Assembly: GCA_025924775.1 (NCBI GenBank)
Contig: JAICHS010000095.1
Location: 1 to 7,979 of the forward strand
Source of the DNA: Rhodanobacteraceae bacterium
GTDB lineage: Bacteria; Pseudomonadota; Gammaproteobacteria; Xanthomonadales; Rhodanobacteraceae
DNA: 7,979 bases
Direction of reading: 5' to 3'
Shown: positions 1 to 6,815 of the stretch, piece after piece
Numbering within the stretch: the stretch's first letter is position 1
Layout: every line of letters begins with the position of its first letter
Translations under genes and position numbers: made by a program
The notes under the pieces: model-generated
Told to the model about the DNA's origin: nothing
The model's input: the letters and a program-made list of their open reading frames with translations, nothing else
Databases searched by the model: none

Positions 1-20
1 AGGACAATGTCTTGGTTCAT
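1..20 (-). CDS. argG: argininosuccinate synthase, N-terminal fragment cut by the window edge
   Basis: Only the first six codons and part of a seventh lie inside the window. They read M-N-Q-D-I-V-L, which matches the D-I-V-L start of bacterial argininosuccinate synthases of the Xanthomonas type, where the ATP-binding A-F-S-G-G-L-D-T-S motif follows at once. The ATG lies 23 bases after the stop of the OsmC gene on the same strand. ArgG condenses citrulline with aspartate using ATP, which is the step after ArgF' and acetylcitrulline deacetylation, so the position fits an arginine operon. No clear Shine-Dalgarno sequence precedes the ATG. The call rests on a very short peptide plus context; a few bases to the left of the window would settle it. 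Confidence 0.6.
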
Positions 21-43
21 GGCTTGCGCATCCGCGTTGAAAG

Positions 44-520
44 TCAGGGTTTGGCAACGACGATGCGCGATTCGCAGCGCACCGGGAAATTGACGGAACT
101 GGCGATGAAGCACGCGTGGTGCGCATCGGCGTGTGCAGCCGCGGCCTTGGCGGCGTCGCTCGCCGCCGCGATGGTCACGACCGGGCGCAGCACCACTTCG
201 GTGAAGTGTCCCGAGTTGCCCGCGGTCGCCATCGAGCCTTCCGCGACGTCGGTATAGGCCGTCACCACGACGCCGGCGAGCATCGCCACGTGCAGGTAGG
301 CCAGCATGTGGCACGTGGACAGGGCCGCAACCAGCATGTCCTCGGGGTTGTGCCGCGCGGCGTCGCCCCGGAAAGCTGGGTCGGACGAACCCGCAATATC
401 GGCCTTGCCGGCAACCCGGATCACGTGCTCGCGGCCATAGTTGCGGTAGCCATCGGTACCGCTGCCGTGGTTGCCGGTCCATTCGACCGCAACCTGGTAC
501 TGATGCGTGTGATTGATCAT
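44..520 (-). CDS. OsmC-family peroxiredoxin-like protein
   Basis: This 158-residue protein has the length and layout of the OsmC/Ohr superfamily, whose members reduce organic hydroperoxides with a reactive cysteine pair in a homodimer in the cytoplasm. The two expected cysteines are visible: Cys70 in A-A-L-S-T-C-H-M-L at the start of the central helix, and Cys137 in H-H-A-C-F-I-A-S-S-V. Glu60 in N-P-E-D-M lies where the family has a conserved acidic residue. The H-x-C-F-I-A-S-S-V-N-F-P-V stretch fits the OsmC-like branch better than Ohr proper. The ATG overlaps the argF' stop as ATGA and is preceded by a strong GGAGGTGA Shine-Dalgarno sequence inside the end of argF', so the two are probably translationally coupled. 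The natural substrate is not evident, and a role in arginine synthesis is not implied by the family. The family call is firm; the exact subfamily is less so. Confidence 0.9.
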   Translation of the reverse strand: MINHTHQYQVAVEWTGNHGSGTDGYRNYGREHVIRVAGKADIAGSSDPAFRGDAARHNPEDMLVAALSTCHMLAYLHVAMLAGVVVTAYTDVAEGSMATAGNSGHFTEVVLRPVVTIAAASDAAKAAAAHADAHHACFIASSVNFPVRCESRIVVAKP

Positions 521-1551
521 GCCTTCACCTCCGGACGCGTCGCCAGCTCGGCCAGCACCGCCTTCTGCACGTGCAGGCGGTTCTCGGCCTCATCGATCGC
601 GATGCAGTACGGCGCGTCCATCACCGCGTCGGTCGCTTGCACGTTGCGGCGCAATGGCAGGCAGTGGCTGAACACCGCGTGGTGGGTCAGCGCCATCTTG
701 ACGGCATCCACGGTGAAGTGGCGGTGCGCGTCGCGGATCGGCTTCTCCGCGTCCCAGCGCCCGAAATACGGCAGCGCGCCCCAGCTTTTCGCGTACACGG
801 CGTCGGCACCGCGATAGGCATCCTCGATGTCATGCGTCACGCGCAGCGAGCCGCCGTTCGCGCGCGCGTTTTCCGCCCCCAACTCCATGTAGCGCGCGTC
901 CAGCACGTACTCGGGCGTCGGGCACAACAACGTCACGTCCATGCCCATCCGGGTCGCGATCAGCAACGCTGAATTGGCGACCGCGGTGTTGAGCGGCTTG
1001 GGGTGGTACGTCCAGGTCAGCACGTATTTCCGGCCGCGCAGCTCGCCCAGGTGTTCGCGCAACGCCAGCGCGTGCGCAAGCTCCTGGCACGGGTGCGTAA
1101 TGGTTTCCATGTTGATCACCGGCACCGTCGCGTACCGCGCAAACGCCTTGATGACCCGGTCCTCGCGATCGACCGCCCAATCGACGAACTGCGGGAACGC
1201 CCGCACGCAAATCAGGTCGACGTAGCGCGACAGTACCCGCGCCACTTCGGCGACGTGCTCCTCCGCCGCGCCGTCCATGACCGTGCCGACTTCGAACTCG
1301 ATCGGCCAGGCATCCTTGCCCGGCGCCAGTACCACGGCGTGGCCACCCAGCTGGAACGTACCCAACTCGAAGCTGGTCCGCGTGCGCAGCGATGGGTTGA
1401 AGAACAACAGCGCGACGGATTTGCCCGTCAGCTGCGCGCCCGCGGGCGAGTGCTTGAAGATTTCGGCGCGGTCCAGCAACGCGTCGAGCTCGGCGCGGCT
1501 CCAGTCCTGGGTGGTGATGAAATGTCGGATGGTCACGTTCGGTACTCTCAT
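517..1551 (-). CDS. argF': N-acetylornithine carbamoyltransferase (ArgF', Xanthomonas type)
   Basis: The enzyme transfers the carbamoyl group from carbamoyl phosphate to N-acetylornithine, giving N-acetylcitrulline; in this pathway variant deacetylation comes after carbamoylation. The 344 residues include the carbamoyl-phosphate motif S-L-R-T-R-T-S-F-E (54-62), H-P-C-Q-E-L-A-H (153-160) and H-C-L-P-L-R-R (296-302). D-A-W-P-I-E-F (80-86) and the E-E-H around 97-99 are characteristic of the acetylornithine enzyme of X. campestris as I recall it and are unlike ordinary ornithine carbamoyltransferases. Asn188 in K-P-L-N-T-A fits the substrate-binding loop. Residue 305 is Gln where X. campestris has the carboxylated Lys302. 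The ATG at 1551 has no Shine-Dalgarno. A GTG at 1536, five codons in, has GAGAG eight bases upstream and gives an N terminus (M-T-I-R-H-F) that aligns with X. campestris M-S-L-K-H-F, so it may be the true start. A transcription attenuator lies just upstream. Confidence 0.95.
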   Translation of the reverse strand: MRVPNVTIRHFITTQDWSRAELDALLDRAEIFKHSPAGAQLTGKSVALLFFNPSLRTRTSFELGTFQLGGHAVVLAPGKDAWPIEFEVGTVMDGAAEEHVAEVARVLSRYVDLICVRAFPQFVDWAVDREDRVIKAFARYATVPVINMETITHPCQELAHALALREHLGELRGRKYVLTWTYHPKPLNTAVANSALLIATRMGMDVTLLCPTPEYVLDARYMELGAENARANGGSLRVTHDIEDAYRGADAVYAKSWGALPYFGRWDAEKPIRDAHRHFTVDAVKMALTHHAVFSHCLPLRRNVQATDAVMDAPYCIAIDEAENRLHVQKAVLAELATRPEVKA

Positions 1552-1603
1552 GGAAGTCGGCCGGGGCCGGTTTCGTGGTTCCGCACCGGGATCCGCGTGC
1601 GGC

Positions 1604-1639
1604 CAAACAACAAAAAAACCCGGCGTGCGGGCCGGGTTT
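1604..1639 (-). terminator. intrinsic terminator in the argF' leader (attenuator terminator)
   Basis: Read on the minus strand, AAACCCGGC (1639-1631) and GCCGGGTTT (1624-1616) form a perfect 9-bp stem with a 6-nt loop. The stem runs straight into four more Ts, then GTTGTTT. The T-run is on the minus-strand side only; on the plus strand the hairpin is preceded by As and followed by CGTCGTC, so it should not terminate plus-strand transcripts. It sits 52 bases upstream of the argF' ATG and about 325 bases beyond the stop of the glycine-zipper gene. That position, together with the alternative pairings upstream, suits a regulated leader terminator better than a plain end-of-gene terminator, although it would also stop read-through from that gene. 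Confidence 0.85.
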
Positions 1640-1671
1640 CGTCGTCAAACTGCAAACTTGGACACGACAGC

Positions 1672-1719
1672 CTACCCGGCCGAATGACGAGGCTCCGGTC
1701 GGCGCGCGCGCGAGGTCAT
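1672..1719 (-). CDS. putative arginine leader peptide, MTSRARRPEPRHSAG
   Basis: This is a 15-codon ORF with Arg at codons 4, 6, 7 and 11 (CGC, CGC, CGA, CGT). It ends in TAG 32 bases before the terminator hairpin begins. Size, position and the cluster of codons for the end product of the downstream pathway match the known leader peptides of amino-acid operons (HisL, TrpL and similar). The same frame is open upstream to another ATG at 1779, giving a 35-residue alternative with one further Arg. Neither start has a convincing Shine-Dalgarno sequence. The short version is preferred because of its typical size and because the only AT-rich, -10-like spot nearby (CTTAAT at 1764-1759) would put the transcript start after 1779. 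Arg is common in random high-GC frames, so the peptide alone is weak evidence; its strength is its placement in the attenuator. Confidence 0.5.
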   Translation of the reverse strand: MTSRARRPEPRHSAG

Positions 1720-1963
1720 GCCAGCTGCCGCACGGGCACTGGTAAGGACGGTCGGCTGATTAAGAACGGTGTTCGTCATGGTGGGCTGAACGATGAGCGC
1801 CGAATCCTCGCATACTCGCGGCAACGACGCAACCGGCTTCCGTCACGAAGCGGGTGGGACATCACGCCATGGGGGGTCGCTTTGACGCTACCGAAAGAAA
1901 GCGGTCTCCACGCAATCCATGCCACCGTCCGTGGCGGTCGCGGATGATCGCACAACCTACGGC
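1720..1963. other. non-coding stretch between the argF' leader and the glycine-zipper gene
   Basis: No protein-coding gene is convincing here. The region should hold the argF' promoter, but no good -35/-10 pair is visible; the best -10-like element on the minus strand is CTTAAT near 1764-1759, with only TTCAGC upstream at poor spacing. Just past the glycine-zipper stop there is a small hairpin with GCCAC/GTGGC arms (1921-1935) without a T-run, so it is not a clear intrinsic terminator. A GCTTC/GAAGC inverted repeat lies at about 1835-1849. No ARG-box-like AT-rich palindrome of the E. coli ArgR type was seen. Confidence 0.5.
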
Positions 1964-2506
1964 TCAATCGGCTGGTGCGACCGAAACCCTGACGCGCAGC
2001 CGTTCGCCCGGATCGTACGGCAGCCGTGACATGTACACGTCGCCGCGATAGCGGTACTCCACGTCGTAGGCGACGATCTGCTGCTGGGGCGGATAGTTGA
2101 CCGGTTGGCACACCGTCTGCTGGGTGGTGTAGTCGCGATCGTGCGCGGCCGAAACCCGGTTGCCCACGGCGCCACCCGCCACCGCACCGGCCACCGTCGC
2201 GGCCCTCCGACCGTCGCCCTTGCCAACGGTGCTGCCCAGCACGCCGCCGACGATCGCGCCCAGCACCGTACCGCCGGTATGGTTGTTGTCCTGGCGCGTC
2301 ACAGTCTGCGGATAGCATTGCTGCTGCGGGGGCGGCGCCACCGCCGCGTACACCGGGTCGGCCCGCAGGACTTCCGCCCAGCCGAAGTGCACGTTGGCCG
2401 AAGGCACAGAACCTTGCCCCGGCGGTGGTGGCGGCGGTGGATACCCCTGCGCGCTGGCGGCCGCGGCGAATCCCGCCAGCACCGCAGCGATGATGAATCT
2501 GGACAT
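1964..2506 (-). CDS. secreted or envelope glycine-zipper 2TM domain protein (YcfJ-like)
   Basis: From the ATG at 2506 the protein has 180 residues; GGGAG about seven bases upstream supports this start over the in-frame ATG 81 bases further out. Residues 1-19 form a signal peptide (F-I-I-A-A-V-L-A-G-F then A-A-A-A-S-A), with cleavage likely before Gln20. There is no lipobox cysteine, so it is not a lipoprotein by this reading. Seven consecutive prolines follow at 23-29. Residues about 79-118 are the glycine zipper, with G-A-I-V-G-G-V-L-G-S-T-V-G and A-G-A-V-A-G-G-A-V-G repeats able to form a paired hydrophobic hairpin, as in the Rickettsia 17-kDa antigen/YcfJ families. Cys64 and Cys133 flank the zipper and could form a disulfide. 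The C terminus, with Y-D-V-E-Y-R-Y-R-G and L-P-Y-D-P-G-E-R-L-R-V-R-V, resembles YcfJ. The function is unknown; an outer-membrane or periplasmic location is inferred. Confidence 0.88.
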   Translation of the reverse strand: MSRFIIAAVLAGFAAAASAQGYPPPPPPPGQGSVPSANVHFGWAEVLRADPVYAAVAPPPQQQCYPQTVTRQDNNHTGGTVLGAIVGGVLGSTVGKGDGRRAATVAGAVAGGAVGNRVSAAHDRDYTTQQTVCQPVNYPPQQQIVAYDVEYRYRGDVYMSRLPYDPGERLRVRVSVAPAD

Positions 2507-2602
2507 GTCTTGCTCCCGCGCCGGCTTCGACGGCATCTGGCCTTGCTTGTCGGCATTGAAACATCCCTTGCCTGAATAGGTGCTCAAGGATTTCTCGCAA
2601 CC

Positions 2603-2611
2603 TGATAAAAT
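2603..2611 (+). promoter_or_regulatory. extended -10 promoter element for cysS
   Basis: TGATAAAAT has the TG-n extension followed by TAAAAT, five of six matches to TATAAT. No good -35 hexamer lies 16-19 bases upstream, which is normal for extended -10 promoters. The predicted start near 2618 gives a leader of about 34 bases before the cysS ATG. This AT-rich patch stands out in the GC-rich divergent region between the glycine-zipper gene and cysS. Confidence 0.5.
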
Positions 2612-2651
2612 TGCTTGCTTATTTGATCAGGATCGGAACCGCGGACCGCAT

Positions 2652-4057
<1,406 letters not shown>

Positions 4058-4058
<1 letters not shown>

Positions 4059-4489
4059 TGAATGCATCCGATATCCACAGCGCGCAGCAGGAAATCATCG
4101 AGGAATTTGAATTCTTCGACGACTGGACCGGGCGCTACCAATACCTCATCGATGTCGGCCGCAAGCTGCCGCCACTCGATCCCGCGGACATGACCGACGC
4201 CAACAAGGTGGACGGTTGCCAGTCGCAGGTGTGGATCGTGGTGTCGGGCGACGCCAACCGGCTGGACCTGCGCGCGACCAGCGATTCGGCGATCGTGTCC
4301 GGCCTGGTCGCCCTGCTGCTGCGGGTGTATTCGGGCCACAGCGCGCGCGAAATCCTCGCGACCGACCCCAGCTTCATCAACGCCATCGGCCTCGGCAAAC
4401 ACCTTTCACCCACGCGCTCCAACGGGCTGGCGTCGATGGTGAAAACCATCAAAGCGCACGCCGAGCACGCGCTCGCCGCGGCCGCCTGA
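4058..4489 (+). CDS. sufE: SufE-family cysteine desulfurase sulfur acceptor
   Basis: SufE proteins accept persulfide sulfur from the cysteine desulfurase SufS and pass it to the Fe-S scaffold. This 143-residue protein has the full family length (about 140). The acceptor is Cys54 in K-V-D-G-C-Q-S-Q-V-W, matching the G-C-x-S-x-V-W signature around Cys51 of E. coli SufE. The N-terminal F-x-F-F-D-D-W-T-G-R-Y-x-Y-L-I-D-x-G helix and the later G-L-G-K-H-L-S-P-T-R-S-N-G-L-x-S-M segment are also typical. It starts at an ATG that shares its A with the cysS stop (TGATG), indicating translational coupling. No sufS, sufBCD or csdA is in the window, so the partner desulfurase must be elsewhere. Paralogue naming (SufE or CsdE) cannot be settled from sequence alone. 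Confidence 0.95.
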
Positions 4490-4541
4490 GGCCACCGTCC
4501 CGCGCCGCCCCACGGGCCACGCCTGGCGATCCAGCAAGCGG

Positions 4542-4820
4542 GTGCGGCCGCTGCTGCGACACATCCGGAAGGTGCTCGAGCACTATGCACGCGAACACGA
4601 CTATCCGTGCATCGGCATCCTGCTGGAACTCGAAAACGAAGGCTTCACCGACACGCTGCGCTGGGCGCACTGGCCCGGTGTTGACTTCAGCTACATCGGC
4701 GTCAGCCCGCGCGGCCCCGACCTGCGCATCTGCTACTTCCGCGGCGCACGGCTGAAAACCCCGGCGCAGGTTGCCCGCCTGTGCAGCCCCGACCGCGTGC
4801 TGCGCACCGTGCATAGCTGA
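4542..4820 (+). CDS. small uncharacterised protein downstream of sufE
   Basis: I do not recognise this 92-residue protein. It is very likely a real gene: its codons carry the strong third-position G/C bias of its neighbours over the whole length, and it follows sufE by 52 bases on the same strand. The GTG at 4542 is the only usable start in the open frame; the frame stays open upstream into sufE but contains no ATG, GTG or TTG there. The Shine-Dalgarno sequence is poor (AGCAAGCGG). The protein is soluble-looking, with a basic N-terminal helix (R-P-L-L-R-H-I-R-K-V-L-E-H-Y-A-R), an acidic segment L-L-E-L-E-N-E-G-F-T-D-T-L, an aromatic stretch W-A-H-W-P-G-V-D-F-S-Y-I-G-V and a C-terminal T-P-A-Q-V-A-R-L. 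There is no signal peptide or membrane segment. Its three cysteines are not arranged as an obvious metal site. Confidence 0.75.
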   Translation: MRPLLRHIRKVLEHYAREHDYPCIGILLELENEGFTDTLRWAHWPGVDFSYIGVSPRGPDLRICYFRGARLKTPAQVARLCSPDRVLRTVHS

Positions 4821-4965
4821 GTCGCAATCGGCGCTGGTACTCTGCGCCACACGTTCTACCCGAACCTGCGACAGGCAACCGGGCCACGCCAACGGCCCTC
4901 GCTGCGGTGTTGCCGATGGTTCAACCCGTCAACGCGGCGCGGTCACGGGATCGGCACCGGGCGCA
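4821..4965. other. convergent intergenic gap
   Basis: This spacer separates two convergent transcription units. It contains a 5-bp GGGCC/GGCCC hairpin (4881-4898, 8-nt loop) but no T-run in either direction, so no intrinsic terminator can be called. Termination here may be Rho-dependent. Confidence 0.4.
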
Positions 4966-6729
4966 TCAAAGATCCAGGTCAACCTCGCCCGTGGGCCGCG
5001 AACAGCAGATCAACACGTTGCCCTCGCTGGGCCGCTCCAGCGGTTCCGGGTTGTAGCGCACGCCACCACGCACCAGGCGGGTGATGCAGGTATGGCATAC
5101 CCCCGTGCGACACGCCCAACGCACGTTGACATCACAGGCCTCGGCCAATTCCAGCAGACTGCCGTAGCGGTCATCCCAGTTGGCACTGACGCCACTGCGC
5201 GCAAACGACACCCGCGGCCCAGTCCCGGGCCCACCCGCCGAGGGATGCGGCGCGCGTTTCGGCTGGCCGATGACGCCCGGCGTGTACGCCTCGATGGGTG
5301 CGAAGCGCTCCGTGCGGATGTGGCCCGGCGGAATCGGGATGGCCGCAAGCGCATGTGCCATGTCGTGCATGAATGATTCCGGTCCGCAAACGTAGACGTC
5401 CGCGTCCAATGGAATTCGGAATGCCTGCAGGCGCTGGAAATCCAGGCGGCCGGCCACGTCGAAATCGCGCCCGAGTCGATCCCCGGGCAGCGGTTGGCTA
5501 AACGCGATGAGACGCCGGGCCTGCGGCAGCCCGTGCAAAAGGGCTTGCACCTCGGGGGCGAACGCGCGCTCTGCTCCGTTGCGCGCAGCGTGGATCCACA
5601 ACACTGGCCGCGCGGATTTCAGATCGGCCAACGCACGCAGCATCGCCAATACCGGCGTGACGCCGATGCCGGCGCTCAGCAATACCACGGGCTGCGCGCC
5701 GTCGCGCAACACGAAGCCCCCGCGCGGCGCAGCAGCGTCGAGCGTATCGCCGACGTGCACGTGCCCGCCAAGGTAATCCCCCGCGCGACCGTGGGCCTCG
5801 CGTTTCACGGCGATGACATAGCATCCGGGCACGGACGCATCCGTGAGCGAATAGCTGCGCAGCACGCCCGGCTGGCCATCGGTCAGTGGCAAGCGCAAGG
5901 TGATGAACTGTCCGGGTAGTGCCGTCGGCAGATGTTCGTCGACCCCGGTACTGCGCAGCTCCAACACGAAAACCGTATCGGTCTTGCGCTGCACCGCGGT
6001 CACCCGCAACGGCCGGAATCCCTGCCACGCGGCCTTCGCGCCCGAATTGAGGATGAGGCCCTTGTCCTCGCTCCAGCCGGTGCCGCGCATCTGCTCGGCC
6101 ATGACCTGGAACGCCGTCTTCCAACCCGGTGAGAAAGCGTCGATACGCAGCGCGCGCGCAAGCGTTTCCGGATTGCGCCCCGGCAGGTACAGCAGGGCAT
6201 CGGCGTCGGCAACCGTGAGCCGCTCCGGCCCGTCGGCGGCCTTGGTGATCGCGTCGCCGGCACCGATCTCGCCTTCCTCCAGAACCCGGAAATAGAATCC
6301 GGGGCGATGGTGCGCCACCAGCAGTGCCGCCATCCTGGGCTCGCCCATGCGGATGCCGACGCGATAGCACGTCACGCGCGGCTGGGTGACCTCGAACAAC
6401 GCGGTGCCGATGCGATAGCGATCACCGATGCAAACTTCGTCGTCCGGCAACCCCGACACCGTGAGGTTTTCGCCGAACTGGCCGAACACGAAGTCGGAAC
6501 GCCCGAACTCGTGTTGCCAGTAACGGTACGACTCGATCTGGTAAACCAGTACCGCGCGCTGCTCACCGCCATGGCCAACCTTGTCGCCCTGCTCGTCGCC
6601 GTCGATGTCGAGCCGCCGCACCACGCGCCGATCCATCACCGGGTGCTTCCAGATCGCCGTATGCACGACCTTGCCAGCCCACTGGATGTCCTGCGGGCGA
6701 CCCACGTTGACGGAAAGCAACACGGCCAT
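4966..6729 (-). CDS. MOSC / flavin reductase / 2Fe-2S ferredoxin fusion oxidoreductase
   Basis: The 587-residue protein joins three modules. Residues 1-160 form a YiiM-like MOSC domain: L-L-S-V-N-V-G start, G-D-E-Q-G-D-K-V-G-H-G-G (44-55), F-G-E-N-L-T (85-90) and Cys121 in Q-P-R-V-T-C-Y, the probable molybdenum ligand. Residues about 167-215 match the 3-alpha domain that follows MOSC in YiiM. Residues about 235-480 are a ferredoxin-reductase-type unit with R-S-Y-S (291-294) for flavin, S-A-G-I-G-V-T-P-V (352-360) for NAD(P)H and Y-V-C-G-P-E-S-F-M (446-454). After a Pro/Gly-rich linker, residues about 506-587 are a plant-type 2Fe-2S ferredoxin with Cys540, Cys545, Cys548 and a fourth at 575 or 576. 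MOSC enzymes reduce N-hydroxylated compounds, so a NAD(P)H-driven molybdenum N-reductase is a reasonable inference. The start at 6729 gives the canonical M-A-V-L-L-S-V-N-V-G; ATG 6744 is an alternative. It follows the CmcJ-like gene by 86 bases. Confidence 0.93.
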   Translation of the reverse strand: MAVLLSVNVGRPQDIQWAGKVVHTAIWKHPVMDRRVVRRLDIDGDEQGDKVGHGGEQRAVLVYQIESYRYWQHEFGRSDFVFGQFGENLTVSGLPDDEVCIGDRYRIGTALFEVTQPRVTCYRVGIRMGEPRMAALLVAHHRPGFYFRVLEEGEIGAGDAITKAADGPERLTVADADALLYLPGRNPETLARALRIDAFSPGWKTAFQVMAEQMRGTGWSEDKGLILNSGAKAAWQGFRPLRVTAVQRKTDTVFVLELRSTGVDEHLPTALPGQFITLRLPLTDGQPGVLRSYSLTDASVPGCYVIAVKREAHGRAGDYLGGHVHVGDTLDAAAPRGGFVLRDGAQPVVLLSAGIGVTPVLAMLRALADLKSARPVLWIHAARNGAERAFAPEVQALLHGLPQARRLIAFSQPLPGDRLGRDFDVAGRLDFQRLQAFRIPLDADVYVCGPESFMHDMAHALAAIPIPPGHIRTERFAPIEAYTPGVIGQPKRAPHPSAGGPGTGPRVSFARSGVSANWDDRYGSLLELAEACDVNVRWACRTGVCHTCITRLVRGGVRYNPEPLERPSEGNVLICCSRPTGEVDLDL

Positions 6730-6815
6730 GCCTTGGTACTCCATTCGAAACGGCCGCACCACGCGACCACTGGCCGGCATGCAGTCGCTGGCCGACCACT
6801 TGCCGCAGCGACGAT

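Larger units (their letters stand above)
1604..1719 (-). promoter_or_regulatory. putative ribosome-mediated arginine attenuator controlling argF'-osmC-argG
   Basis: Four segments can pair in mutually exclusive ways on the minus-strand RNA. Segment 1 (CGAC 1701-1698 plus AGCCT 1694-1690, over the last leader-peptide codons) pairs with segment 2 (AGGCT 1673-1669 plus GTCG 1668-1665): nine pairs with a 3-nt bulge. Segment 2 as GGCCGGGT (1681-1674) plus GTCGT (1668-1664) pairs with segment 3 as ACGAC (1645-1641) plus ACCCGGCC (1637-1630): an 8-bp and a 5-bp helix forming an antiterminator that uses up the terminator's upstream arm. Segments 3 and 4 form the terminator. A ribosome stalled on the Arg codons at 1710-1699 would cover segment 1, leave segment 2 free and favour antitermination; one that reaches the stop at 1672-1674 would cover segment 2 and allow termination. 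The pairings are visible in the sequence; the mechanism is inferred from the classical his/trp model. Confidence 0.65.

Noticed and set aside
1616..1639. The hairpin as a plus-strand terminator or as only the end of the glycine-zipper transcript
   Set aside because: There is no T-run on the plus strand. As a simple end-of-gene terminator it would lie about 325 bases past the stop and would not explain the alternative pairings and leader ORF; it may still stop read-through.
830..1648. Minus-strand 272-codon frame across the argF' leader and gene
   Set aside because: It runs out of frame through argF' and through the terminator hairpin, giving an Arg/Ala/Gly-rich product with no domain.
1720..1860. 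ArgR-type operator upstream of argF'
   Set aside because: No AT-rich TGAAT-N-ATTCA-like palindrome is present in this GC-rich stretch.
1776..2600. Minus-strand 274-codon frame overlapping the glycine-zipper gene
   Set aside because: It is a different frame of the same strand with a low-complexity Arg/Gly-rich product. The signal peptide, glycine zipper and Shine-Dalgarno sequence all belong to the 1964-2506 frame.
2507..2600. Sigma-70 promoter for the glycine-zipper gene on the minus strand
   Set aside because: Candidate pairs such as TTGCGA with TATTCA match the consensus too poorly to be listed.
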